This document shows, piece after piece, positions 9,758 through 18,185 of a DNA stretch of 64,000 nt (position 1 is its first letter; every line of letters starts with the position of its first letter). The notes under the pieces are model-generated. The model was not told where the DNA came from, did no database searches, and worked only from the letters and a program-made list of their open reading frames with translations. The stretch spans positions 112,646 through 176,645 of the forward strand of contig JAGRGH010000040.1 in assembly GCA_020445605.1 (NCBI GenBank), in the 5' to 3' direction. The DNA comes from Chromatiales bacterium (GTDB lineage Bacteria; Pseudomonadota; Gammaproteobacteria; JAGRGH01). The position numbers were made by a program, and so were the translations under genes.

Positions 9758-11746
9758 ATGATCTTTCGCCGCGCCAAAGCATCGAAAAAGTCGCCAACTC
9801 CGTTCCTTGCGCGCAAACCCAGGCAGACTCGCGGCTACCTGCATGGGCTGCGTCAGCCCTGCGTGCTTGCTCGTGTTGAACTGCCGGCGGCCGTTCCGGC
9901 GAATATTGCGCAGCGGTTCGACGAACGCGTCATGCAATTCCTGCAGGCCGCGGGATTGCGTGTTGAACCCTTACCGCTGGATCACCGCGAGGACCACCGA
10001 GATGCTGTGCACGAGTCGCTGCTGCACTGGCTGTTTGAGATGCAACGGACAACCGGCGTGTCCATCCTCGAACGGGGACGCATTGTCGGGCAGCATGCGG
10101 GCGACGCCGCTCGAAGCCTGGCAATCCCCGCCCCACGGGACTCGCTCGCCGCCACGAACGATGCGTTGCGCTGGCTGCTGCAACAACTCGCGGCCCTGAT
10201 TGAGGATGGTGACGACAGGCGAACGGACTCGATCCCTGCGCACGTGCTGGAATCGTTGCGTGGAGCTGCGTCCAGAACACACAACGTCGTACCCATGATG
10301 CAGGCGGCGCACAAGCTCGGCATTCCCCACGAGACACTGCCTGGTGGCGTGGTCCAGTACGGATACGGCGCAAAGGCCCGCTGGCTCGACAGCACGTTCA
10401 CCGACGCAACCGGCCATCTCGCGGCCCGCTATGTACAGAACAAGCTGCTGGCCGTCGAAATGTTGCGTCAGGCCGGAATCCCCGTGCCGCCGAATCTCCC
10501 TGTAAACGATGTAAACGAGGCGCTGACGGCCGCGGACCGGTTGGGGTACCCGGTTGTGGTCAAGCCCCTGAATCGCGATGGCGGGATCGGCGTGGCGGCA
10601 GACCTGCGCGATCCGCACGCAGTGAAAACCGCTTTTGCCGAGGCGGTCCGACACTCACGGCCCGTGCTGGTGGAAAGACACATTCAGGGCCGGGATTACC
10701 GGCTGACTGTTTTTGGCAGCGAACTGATTGCCGCCACCGAGCGCGTTCCCGGCGGCGTCACCGGCGACGGCAAGCACAGTGTGCGCGAGCTGATTGAACT
10801 GACCAACGCCCGGCCATGGCGCAGCGATGGCCGGCCCGGACAACTGAAGCCAATCGAACTCGATGCCGAAGCGCGCTCCATGCTCGCGCAGGCCGATCTT
10901 ACGCCCGATGCCATTCCGGCCACGAACCGGTTCGTGCGCCTGCGCCGCACGGCCAACATCTCCCGCGGCGGCGAACCGGTGAACGTGTTCGGCAAGGTCC
11001 ATGCGGATAACCGGCAACTGGCGGTGCGCGCAGCCAATGCGCTGCGGCTCGATCTCGCCGGGGTTGATCTCATCATCCCGGATATCGAACGTTCCTGGCT
11101 TGAAACGGGCGCTGCAATCTGCGAGGTGAACGCCCGCCCGCATATTGGCGTGCTTACCAACTCGCATGTGTATCCCGCGATTCTGCGAAGACTTGTGCCT
11201 GGCAACGGACGCATCCCGATCGCAATCATCCTCGGCGCCGGCCCGGATCCGAAACTTGTCACGGCGATCGCCGACGCGAGTGCATGCGCCGGCATCACCG
11301 TTGGCATTGCGAACACGAGTGGTGCCGGGATCGGTGCGCGCCAGATCGCTGTTGGCCCGCTGGACGCCTACAGAGGCGGGCGGGTGCTGCTGCGCGAGCA
11401 GAGCGTCGACAGTATCGTGATTTTTGTGAATGACGTGGGCGTTCTGGAAACGGGCCTGCCCTTCGACCGGTTTGACCTGTTGGTGCTGGCCGGGGCTTTT
11501 GTTGCAGACCAGACCAGTGCAAAAGGCCTTGCCACTGCATCAACAATCGAGCAGCTGCTGGCCGCAATGTTGCCGGGCTGTACTGGTGAAGTGCTGACCG
11601 TCGCCGGATGTGCTGCCGCATCCAACGAACTGCGCAAGCTGACCACGGCTGTGTGGCTGGATGAACGCGTAGCCCCGGCCTGCGTGCCGGATCGGGTGGT
11701 CAGTGCAATCGCCGCAGGCGCGAAGCGGTCATCCATGGGCCTCTGA
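9758..11746 (+). CDS. Cyanophycin-synthetase-like ATP-grasp ligase with degenerate Mur-ligase-like C-terminus
   Basis: A 662-residue protein. Residues about 1-160 resemble the N-terminal domain of cyanophycin synthetase. The centre (about 170-500) is an ATP-grasp domain: VVQYGYGAKARWLDSTFTD, NKLLAVEMLRQAGIPVP, YPVVVKPLNRDGGIGV, RDYRLTVFG and a late NARPHIG metal-binding stretch. This order is typical of CphA, which ligates amino acids with ATP. The last 150 residues align by eye to the start of the CphA Mur-ligase module, but the P-loop GTNGKTT is replaced by GAGPDPKLVT and the module ends early. It therefore probably has a single ligase activity, not the two of CphA1. It lies 4 bp after the methyltransferase gene. 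Product unknown. Confidence 0.82.
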   Translation: MIFRRAKASKKSPTPFLARKPRQTRGYLHGLRQPCVLARVELPAAVPANIAQRFDERVMQFLQAAGLRVEPLPLDHREDHRDAVHESLLHWLFEMQRTTGVSILERGRIVGQHAGDAARSLAIPAPRDSLAATNDALRWLLQQLAALIEDGDDRRTDSIPAHVLESLRGAASRTHNVVPMMQAAHKLGIPHETLPGGVVQYGYGAKARWLDSTFTDATGHLAARYVQNKLLAVEMLRQAGIPVPPNLPVNDVNEALTAADRLGYPVVVKPLNRDGGIGVAADLRDPHAVKTAFAEAVRHSRPVLVERHIQGRDYRLTVFGSELIAATERVPGGVTGDGKHSVRELIELTNARPWRSDGRPGQLKPIELDAEARSMLAQADLTPDAIPATNRFVRLRRTANISRGGEPVNVFGKVHADNRQLAVRAANALRLDLAGVDLIIPDIERSWLETGAAICEVNARPHIGVLTNSHVYPAILRRLVPGNGRIPIAIILGAGPDPKLVTAIADASACAGITVGIANTSGAGIGARQIAVGPLDAYRGGRVLLREQSVDSIVIFVNDVGVLETGLPFDRFDLLVLAGAFVADQTSAKGLATASTIEQLLAAMLPGCTGEVLTVAGCAAASNELRKLTTAVWLDERVAPACVPDRVVSAIAAGAKRSSMGL

Positions 11747-11855
11747 ATCCGCCGGTCTGGAAGTTTCAAAACCCGCGCGCAGCCCCGGTGATGTCGTCAG
11801 TACGCGAGGCTGCGATCAGTGTCGTGGATCGCTATTGTGGTGCCATGTCGCGCGG

Positions 11856-12030
11856 CGCTGTACGCCTGTCGTCGAGTGCGCCTGGCTTGGACAGTCTGCG
11901 CCCATCTCGCAAAGTTCACGCTGAAAGTATCCAGGGTTTCAGGCGTGTCGCTTCCTTGGAAAGACCATCGTCGGCGGATTCTGTTACATCAGCCCAAGCC
12001 TGCAGGCCCTGATCATGTCGAGCCACAGTA
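11856..12030 (-). pseudogene. Remnant of TylF-type O-methyltransferase gene 5' part
   Basis: Minus-strand translation gives LDMIRACRLGLM, stop, QNPPTMVFPRKRHA, stop, NPGYFQRELCEMGADCPSQA. This matches the N-terminus of the intact gene at 15479-16252 (LDMVKACVLGLV, EDPPTMIFPGKRRAK, NPGYFQRDLREMGEDWPSQA) almost residue for residue, but with in-frame stops and no continuation. The rest of the 11747-12202 gap shows no gene. It is a dead partial copy, and together with the intact gene it brackets the M28 peptidase and SGNH hydrolase genes. Confidence 0.85.
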
Positions 12031-12202
12031 TCCTTCGTTCAGGTTCCGTCATCGCACCGCCCGGTTGCTACTCGCGCTGCGCCGGCCACTCCGCCCACCG
12101 AGGGAGGCGATGATCCACGCAGTGCGCTCCGGATTCGACTTCGGGCATCAGAGCATTGACCACGGCAGACCACTTCGCGAGAAGGATCAACGTGAGCGCA
12201 GC

Positions 12203-13711
12203 TCAATGCTTCTGCGGAACAACCCGCCTGTGGGCGGCGAAGCCACCGGCCAGGACAAGCAGCGACGCCAGCAATGCCAGACCCGCGATTGGAAGGGCGG
12301 TTACGGTTGGCACCTCACGAATGACCTCCGCAAGTTTGTAGATCGCATACGCGGCGGCGTCGGAATTGGTGTCGAGCGCGACCATGCTATGGTTTGCCAA
12401 CGTGTCACAGGCGAGATGAAAACACGGATCGTACTGCTCGCCGGCGACGCCACCCCAAAGCGCCGCTTCCGGCGCTGACTTCACGACCTCCGCACCCGCG
12501 AAAATTCCACCGATCGGAATGCCTGCCGACCCGAAAAAGAAGTAGTCGGACCTTGCCGTCAGGTCTTCGCCAGTGAACGGAAGGCCACGCCCCGTGTAGA
12601 ACGATTCGAACAGCGCCTCGATTGCCGCGGAGCCCGGCGGGCCGGCGGGGAAGCCCACGCCATCCGAATCGTCGCCGTCCAGAATGAAAAATACGTAGTT
12701 CGGCGAGGCGATCATGTGAAAATCGAGATACAGCGCAATCTTCGAAAGCGCTTCCGGACTCAGGTTGTCGAGGTAGTACTTCGATCCCTGTAGGCCCACT
12801 TCCTCAGCACCCCACCAGGCGAAGCGCACCTTGTTGGTGACCTGCACCTTGGCAAGTTGCAGCGCGACCTCCAGAATCGCCGCGCTGCCTGAGCCATTGT
12901 CCTGAATGCCCGGACTCCCTCTGACCGAGTCGAGGTGCGCGCCCACCATGATGACCTTCTCGGGGTCGCCTCCCGGGGTTTCGGCCAAAACGTTGGCAGT
13001 CGTGAAGGGGCCACGATCGGTCTCGGTCTTCAGCCGCATGATCAGCCCGACCTCCGCGGCCAGCTGCTGACCGATCGACTGCGTCACACCGGTCACCGGG
13101 AGGTCAGGTGTGAAATCGGCGCCAAGCGTTGCATTGATGTCGCCGGCCTCGTCGTTATAGAAAATCACCCCCGTTGCCCCGGCCGCGCTGGCATTCACTG
13201 CTTTTACGGCGAAGGTGCAGCCTCCGCGTTCGATCAGCGCGATATGTCCCGGCGTGAATCCCGCGAAGTCCGCCGCGTCACATCCGGGTGACGGATCCGC
13301 GGGTGCGGCCGGCAGATGGGTGACCGCAGCCGTCACGTCGCCACTGCCGGAAAAACTCAAGATGTTGTTCGGGAACACCATCGCAACCGGGCTGATCTCC
13401 TCCAGCGCGGTTGGGGAAAGCACGAAGAACGCGCTGTACATGAACGCCTGGACGGTGACGTCGTAGCCGGCCGCGCTCATCAGGCCCGCGACGTAATCCG
13501 CCGACTGATCGTAGCCCGACGTACCGCTTGCACGGTTGTCGCCATTTGCGTCGGCAATGGTCTGGAACGCCGACATATGATCGTAAACGGCAGGCGCCGT
13601 CACGCAATCCAGAAACTCGGCGAGACTGTTGCAGGGCGGGACGGCCGTGACCGCCGGTACAGGCAGGAAGGCCAGTGCGCCAAGCAACGGCAGGGCGATC
13701 AGTGCTTTCAT
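12203..13711 (-). CDS. Secreted M28 zinc aminopeptidase with PA domain and IPTL/VPT-type sorting tail
   Basis: A 502-residue protein. A signal peptide (MKALIALPLLGALAFLPVPA) is followed by a mature part with a protease-associated (PA) insert (about 130-210, GHIALIERGGCTFAVKAVNA, AGATGVIFYND) inside an M28 peptidase domain. Metal and catalytic residues are visible: AHLDSV (His 259, Asp 261), QDNGSG (bridging Asp), WGAEEVGLQGS (catalytic Glu-Glu), YLDFHM (Asp) and CFHLACD (His). These enzymes remove N-terminal residues from peptides outside the cytoplasm. The end carries EVPTVTALP, a hydrophobic helix and AHRRVVPQKH, a tripartite sorting tail like that of the lectin protein at 8245. The ATG at 13711 starts the signal peptide; the frame is open further upstream. 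Single gene. Confidence 0.87.
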   Translation of the reverse strand: MKALIALPLLGALAFLPVPAVTAVPPCNSLAEFLDCVTAPAVYDHMSAFQTIADANGDNRASGTSGYDQSADYVAGLMSAAGYDVTVQAFMYSAFFVLSPTALEEISPVAMVFPNNILSFSGSGDVTAAVTHLPAAPADPSPGCDAADFAGFTPGHIALIERGGCTFAVKAVNASAAGATGVIFYNDEAGDINATLGADFTPDLPVTGVTQSIGQQLAAEVGLIMRLKTETDRGPFTTANVLAETPGGDPEKVIMVGAHLDSVRGSPGIQDNGSGSAAILEVALQLAKVQVTNKVRFAWWGAEEVGLQGSKYYLDNLSPEALSKIALYLDFHMIASPNYVFFILDGDDSDGVGFPAGPPGSAAIEALFESFYTGRGLPFTGEDLTARSDYFFFGSAGIPIGGIFAGAEVVKSAPEAALWGGVAGEQYDPCFHLACDTLANHSMVALDTNSDAAAYAIYKLAEVIREVPTVTALPIAGLALLASLLVLAGGFAAHRRVVPQKH

Positions 13712-13990
13712 GAGAAACCCCTCAAGGTGCGGCGCGTCGGCGCGCGTTTTGAAGTGCGAGTCGCGGGAGTATCGCCGCCGAGGGCCGAAACATACAATCT
13801 CGATCCATGCACGCGCAAATTCCTCGAAAAGCTCCCGGGAATCCGGCGTCGCCGATGTCGCTGATTCGCGGACTGAACCGCCCGTGGTGTTGCGCACCAG
13901 ATGTGATCACCAGCCCCGCCGCGCAGGTCAAAGCCAGGGCGCTGGCCACACTGGATCATCTTCCGTGGCACGTGACCCTCCCGGCTCGCA

Positions 13991-15352
13991 TCACCGCGTT
14001 GGCAGTGACATTTCCTCCAGCGCGTCGGCGATGTCCAGGGCCATGTTCTCGTTGCCGACGCGGTTGGCGTGGCTGTCGAACTCGAAGCGTTCATAGACCC
14101 TTCTGTTCTCGACGAGCGGGATATCGAGCGCGTCGCAGATGCGAGCGAATTCCTTCGCCGGGCGCATGGCGTCCACGGCAACGCGCCGGCCACCGTTTTC
14201 GACATAATCGCCCCGATCATCCGTCATCAGGATGGTCCAGTCACGGAGCCATTGCTCGGCGCCAGCGTCGGCTGCCTCGGAGAAACAGACCATGCGGGCA
14301 TTGGTCTGCGCGCTCAGGTCGCGCATGCGCTCCATCAGTGCGGACTGCAACGCCCAGCCCTTGCGTTCGGGTTCGGTCAGTTCGCCCGGTGAATAGACAA
14401 AGTACGGACTTCCGCGGACCGGGCTCGAAACTCGAAAGTACTGCACCATCTGCTCGATCGCCGGTGTACGCAGCGCCGGATCGCGCCGCAGTTTGCGATC
14501 CACGACCCTGGCAATCCGGCGCGTCAGCGGGTCTGCATTCGCGTGGCGTTCGAAATACGAGCCGGGCCGGGGCCCCGTTGATGTATCGCGATCTTCCAAT
14601 GAGGCATTGTCGTTAAGCGCGGTCTTGGTCCGGTTTTCCGTGCCTTTTCGTTCCGAGTCGGTGGTCAGCTGTTTCCAGACCAGCGCAAGATTGAATGCAA
14701 GCGCCGAGTGCTGGACAAGCCAGTGCCGGGCCCGCAGCCAGCCGGTCGTTTCCTCGTTCGTGGAGAACGCAACGCGCTCGAGCCTGCCATCCAACAGGTG
14801 GTATAGAAAAGGCTTCCCATCGCCGGGCCCACGCGAGAAGTTATCGCCGACATCGTTGCCACAGAACTGATAGATGACGACATCGGGCCGATAGGCCAGT
14901 GCCTCTGCCTGCAATGCCTCCAGACGCTGGTCCGCACCCCATCCACCCATGGCGAAACTCAGCACCTCCACCGCCTTGTGGCCGCGCTCGCGCAGGATTG
15001 CTTCGAGGCGTCGCGTATAGAGCTGCTCCAGCGGCACCGCGCCGTAGGTGTGCGAATCGCCCAGCACGACGATCCTGAAGACCCCATCGGGTTTCCTCAG
15101 CGGATGTTCAACATCCTTCCAGCCCTGGGAATTGGTTGTGAACTCGAATCTCTCGCCAGTGTCCGGATTGACCTGCCGTATCAGGCCCGTGCCATGCGAC
15201 CAGCCGTATCGCGCGGATTTTCTTGGGTCGTCGAATCCGAGCCCCAGCTGTACCGGCGGCGCAATCCATCTGAGCACCATCTCTGCCAGCAGCAGAGAGG
15301 CCAGCGTTGCCAAGACCGCCACCAAGAGGTTCTTGGAACGAATGGACATCAA
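13991..15352 (-). CDS. Membrane-anchored SGNH/GDSL-family hydrolase
   Basis: A 453-residue protein with an N-terminal membrane segment (about 9-28) and a large periplasmic SGNH hydrolase domain. Blocks in order: VVLGDSHTYG (nucleophile Ser), AMGGWGADQ (oxyanion Gly), YQFCGNDVGDN (oxyanion Asn) and, near the end, FDSHANRVGNE with the catalytic Asp-x-x-His pair. Such proteins hydrolyse or transfer acyl esters and often act on exopolysaccharide. The start MMSIRSK has two adjacent ATGs. It lies 126 bp downstream of the TylF-type methyltransferase on the same strand and may be co-transcribed with it, which fits a joint role in surface sugar decoration (inference). Confidence 0.82.
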   Translation of the reverse strand: MMSIRSKNLLVAVLATLASLLLAEMVLRWIAPPVQLGLGFDDPRKSARYGWSHGTGLIRQVNPDTGERFEFTTNSQGWKDVEHPLRKPDGVFRIVVLGDSHTYGAVPLEQLYTRRLEAILRERGHKAVEVLSFAMGGWGADQRLEALQAEALAYRPDVVIYQFCGNDVGDNFSRGPGDGKPFLYHLLDGRLERVAFSTNEETTGWLRARHWLVQHSALAFNLALVWKQLTTDSERKGTENRTKTALNDNASLEDRDTSTGPRPGSYFERHANADPLTRRIARVVDRKLRRDPALRTPAIEQMVQYFRVSSPVRGSPYFVYSPGELTEPERKGWALQSALMERMRDLSAQTNARMVCFSEAADAGAEQWLRDWTILMTDDRGDYVENGGRRVAVDAMRPAKEFARICDALDIPLVENRRVYERFEFDSHANRVGNENMALDIADALEEMSLPTR

Positions 15353-15478
15353 GCTGCCAGCGCTGCCATTGCCTCTCTGCCGACGGCATTCTCGAAATGG
15401 CCGGCAAGCCGCAAACGGGCCCGGCGTGGTGTTTCAGGCATGACGAGGCGGTTCCGTTGTGGCGCCCCGGGATGGCGC

Positions 15479-16252
15479 TTACTCCCGTTCACGTCGCCAG
15501 TACACTCCGCCGCCATCGATGTCGCGAATCGCTTCCGCGATGCCGTGTCGCGCGCGGTAATCCGCCACGGCCCGCGCGCAGGCGGGAATGTGAAAGTCAT
15601 CGACGATCGCATACCCACCCACCGACAGCTTGGGGTAGAGGCTGGTAAGCGCGTCCATGGTGGATTCGTACAGGTCGCCATCCATGCGCAGGATCGAAAG
15701 CCCTTCGATCGGCGCCTGCGGCAGGGTGTCGCGAAACCAGCCACGCAGGAAATGCACCTGATCATCGAGCAGTCCATAGCGTGCAAAATTCGCCTTCACC
15801 TCTTCGAGTGAAACTGCAAGCTCCTTGAAACGGTAGAGATCCAGTCCACGGTCGGCGGGGTATCGATCCACGTTTGGTCGGGGCAGGCCCTCGAATGAGT
15901 CCGCAAGCCACACGCTGCGATCCGCAATGTCGTGGGCCTTGAGAATCGCGCGCATGAAAATAGCGGCGCCACCGCGCCACACGCCCGTCTCGATGAAATC
16001 ACCCGGGATGCCGTCGGCGATCACCCGCTCCGCACAGTCTCGCAGGTTGTCCATGCGCCTCACTCCGATCATCGAGTGGGCCTGGCTTGGCCAGTCTTCG
16101 CCCATCTCGCGAAGGTCACGCTGAAAATAACCCGGGTTCTTTGCACGCCGCTTGCCGGGAAAGATCATCGTTGGCGGATCCTCGTATACGAGCCCGAGTA
16201 CGCAGGCCTTGACCATGTCGAGATACAGGGATCGCGATGACTGCTCGTTCAC
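15479..16252 (-). CDS. TylF/MycF-family sugar O-methyltransferase
   Basis: A 257-residue protein of the macrocin-O-methyltransferase family (TylF), which methylates sugar hydroxyls using SAM and Mg2+. Visible blocks: NPGYFQRDLREMGEDWPSQA near the N-terminus, GDFIETGVWRGGAA (SAM-binding), WLADSFEGLPRP, LRMDGDLYESTMDAL (metal-binding Asp region) and GGYAIVDDFH (second Asp pair). The start chosen is GTG 16252 because AGGAG lies 8 bases upstream; an upstream extension of about 80 residues is low-complexity and unlikely. A broken partial copy lies at 11856-12030. The probable role is methylation of a cell-surface glycan. Confidence 0.87.
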   Translation of the reverse strand: MNEQSSRSLYLDMVKACVLGLVYEDPPTMIFPGKRRAKNPGYFQRDLREMGEDWPSQAHSMIGVRRMDNLRDCAERVIADGIPGDFIETGVWRGGAAIFMRAILKAHDIADRSVWLADSFEGLPRPNVDRYPADRGLDLYRFKELAVSLEEVKANFARYGLLDDQVHFLRGWFRDTLPQAPIEGLSILRMDGDLYESTMDALTSLYPKLSVGGYAIVDDFHIPACARAVADYRARHGIAEAIRDIDGGGVYWRRERE

Positions 16253-16547
16253 CAGCACTTCTCCTTTTTTCTGGAACACATCCCGAATGCCACGCGGTCG
16301 CGATCGTGGCGATTCTTCGTGGCTGGCGCGGCACGGTGACCGCGGCACGGGTTTCGATACCGGAGCGGTCCGCAATGTGCTTGTTGACCCGAAACCGCCG
16401 ACCGGATGTCTCGTTTGGTGAGTATGCCGGCCATTGTTACCCGGGAAGCGTTGATCAGGCCACCATGGACGGCGCGGGGCGTCGCAAGCGCGCAAATCAT
16501 GCGCTTCGGTTGTGCCCGGGATCAGCTGTCAGGACACTAGCCAGGGC
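16253..16547. other. Intergenic region, about 295 bp
   Basis: Between the TylF gene start and the terminator of the sorting-paralogue array. It should contain the TylF promoter. The sequence GTCAGGACACTAG (16529-16541) resembles an R3' repeat edge but is too short to be sure. No gene seen. Confidence 0.35.
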
Positions 16548-16582
16548 AAAAAAAGCGCGTACGTCCGGGTGGGCGTACGCGC
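16548..16582 (-). terminator. Rho-independent terminator of the sorting-paralogue array (minus strand)
   Basis: On the minus strand GCGCGTACG (16574-16582 side) pairs with CGTACGCGC (16555-16563 side), followed by seven T residues (A-run 16548-16554 on plus). It lies about 70 bp after the stop of the gene at 16651. A near-identical stem occurs at 18106-18137. Confidence 0.85.
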
Positions 16583-16650
16583 GTCTCGTTACACCGTAAC
16601 GGTGCTGACTGCGGCGTGGCGGGCTGTTGGTCCCGCCGGCCTGTGCGAAC

Positions 16651-17220
16651 TTACGTTTCTACTTCCGTGCTTGCGTAGATTTCGCAATGCTGACCCGGTT
16701 TCAGCACGGTGCCCGGCGAGTCGCTGCAAGTGCCGACGAAACTGCCGCCGTTTGAATGGCCACCGCCGTTGGCGTCGCAAGGGCCGAGAGCCCAGCCCGG
16801 GTAGGCCTCGATATTGATGATTCGCTGCGTGGTTCCGCTGACATTGTTGACGGGATAGCAGGTCTCGAAGTCCGGCACGATGACGGTTCCGCCGGAGGCG
16901 CTCGTCATCTCCAGATCGGAAATGGTGGCCGCCGCATCGCCGATGAGCTTGATGCCGCTGCCGCCCGTAGCCACCGCGCCGATGGTGATGGCGAGCATCA
17001 GAAATCGGGAACCGCCCGTGCCCGGCCGGCGCACGAGCCGGAACGCCAGCGTGGCCAGCAGCAGGGCCAGCGCGACGAGTGCGAAGCCGCCAACGGTCGG
17101 TACCTGCTGCGCATACGGCACATGAACAATCATGCCGCCGTTGCCGGCGACCGCGGTGGATGCGCCAAGCAGACCGCCGACCAGGCAGCCTGCGCGAAAA
17201 GAGATATTACGAACGGTCAT
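16651..17220 (-). CDS. Sorting-motif paralogue 1 (signal peptide, VPT-TM motif in mid-protein, 4-Cys domain)
   Basis: A 189-residue member of a six-protein family in this window. Order: signal peptide (1-26), short GNGG linker, MIVHVPYAQQ, then the motif VPTVGG with a hydrophobic helix (FALVALALLLATLAF) and RLVRRP, a second helix (SRFLMLAITIGAVATGGSG), IKLIGDA, and a C-terminal domain of about 100 residues with four cysteines in ETCYPVNN, GPCDANGG, GTCSDSPG and GQHCEIYA. The VPT-helix-RR unit looks like an IPTL-CTERM exosortase signal but lies in the middle of the protein. From memory, NCBI names a family 'midcut-by-XrtH' for such proteins; membership should be checked. Last gene of the five-copy array, with a terminator after it. 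Confidence 0.8.
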   Translation of the reverse strand: MTVRNISFRAGCLVGGLLGASTAVAGNGGMIVHVPYAQQVPTVGGFALVALALLLATLAFRLVRRPGTGGSRFLMLAITIGAVATGGSGIKLIGDAAATISDLEMTSASGGTVIVPDFETCYPVNNVSGTTQRIINIEAYPGWALGPCDANGGGHSNGGSFVGTCSDSPGTVLKPGQHCEIYASTEVET

Positions 17221-17334
17221 CGTTGTTCCCCGTGTGATTGTTGTGAAGACGCCGCGCGGCGGCATCCGGCGCCGTATTAACACGACGGCCGAATTGACGC
17301 CAGCATCTTCGGTCGTGGCCGGCCCCGATGCCGG

Positions 17335-17949
17335 CTACATCGATACCCCGCCATTGCCTGAAGTATCTACCGGCAAAATGGTGCAGAACTCGTTCGGCTG
17401 CAACACCGTGCCCGGCGACGCCTTGCAGCTGCCGACGAACGATCCGCCATTGACCATGGGGCCACCGCTCGATGCGCCAACAAATGCGCCACCGTTGAAG
17501 CAGGAGACGAGCACCCACGGCGGGTTGGCCACCATCTGTGTGATCTGCTGTGCGGCACCGCTGGAATTGAGCACTGGATAGCACTCCTGGGTGGCGGGCA
17601 CCTCGACCGATCCGCCGGTTGCGGTGGTCATCATCAGGGTCGGAATATCGGCCGCCGCATGGCTGATCAGCCGGATACCGCTGCCACCCGCGACCACGGC
17701 GGTGACGACGATTGCCAGCGTCAGAAACCTGGAGCCCTCGTCTGATGGCCGGCGCATGAGTCGCAACGCCACTGTGGCCATCAGCAGGGCCAGCGCGATC
17801 AGCGCGAATCCGCCGACGGTCGGCACGTTGCGGGCGAACGGTTCGTGAACGATCATGCCGGCGCCGCCGTTGCTGCCGGCAAATGCGGTTCCGCTGAACA
17901 GCAAAGGCCCCGTCACAATGCAGCGGAGCGTGAATTTGGATGAAGCCAT
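17335..17949 (-). CDS. Sorting-motif paralogue 2
   Basis: A 204-residue paralogue with the same plan: signal peptide (1-24, ending AFAG), GGAGMIVHEPFARN, VPTVGG plus helix (FALIALALLMATVALRLMRRP), second helix, RLISHA, then the four-Cys domain (QECYPVLN, VSCFNGG, GSCKASPG, NEFCTILP). This copy has an extra Gly-rich insert with two NGG repeats (GGAFVGASSGG, NGGSF) and a short GNGGVSM tail after the last Cys, so it ends slightly later than paralogue 1. It is 114 bp upstream of paralogue 1 on the same strand. No clear terminator lies between them, so the two may share a transcript. Confidence 0.8.
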   Translation of the reverse strand: MASSKFTLRCIVTGPLLFSGTAFAGSNGGAGMIVHEPFARNVPTVGGFALIALALLMATVALRLMRRPSDEGSRFLTLAIVVTAVVAGGSGIRLISHAAADIPTLMMTTATGGSVEVPATQECYPVLNSSGAAQQITQMVANPPWVLVSCFNGGAFVGASSGGPMVNGGSFVGSCKASPGTVLQPNEFCTILPVDTSGNGGVSM

Positions 17950-18100
17950 AGTCCCCCCTGAATTTCCGGTCGTGCGACCGGGTCGATTTCTATCACGCAG
18001 GCCGAACGGGTTCCACCTCGGCGCGGGTGCGTGTGTCGTTTCCGACGGCGAAGCCGCTGAAACAGGCCCTGATCAGGCCATCCCGGCTTGCCCGCCAAAC

Positions 18101-18137
18101 GAAAACGCGCGTACGGCCGGAGTCGGGCGTACGCGCG
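18101..18137 (-). terminator. Rho-independent terminator after paralogue 3 (minus strand)
   Basis: Arms CGCGCGTACG (18106-18115) and CGTACGCGCG (18128-18137), with CGTTTTCGTTT following on the minus strand. It lies about 48 bp after the stop of the gene at 18186. It has the same core as the terminator at 16548-16582, consistent with duplication of gene plus terminator. Confidence 0.82.
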
Positions 18138-18185
18138 TCGGGCGACTGCGCGGACCTGCAGGGTCCGCGCCGGCCGCAGCGCCGG

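Noticed and set aside
11819..12478. Plus-strand frame of about 220 codons
   Set aside because: Overlaps the antisense of the TylF remnant and of the M28 peptidase end; not gene-like.
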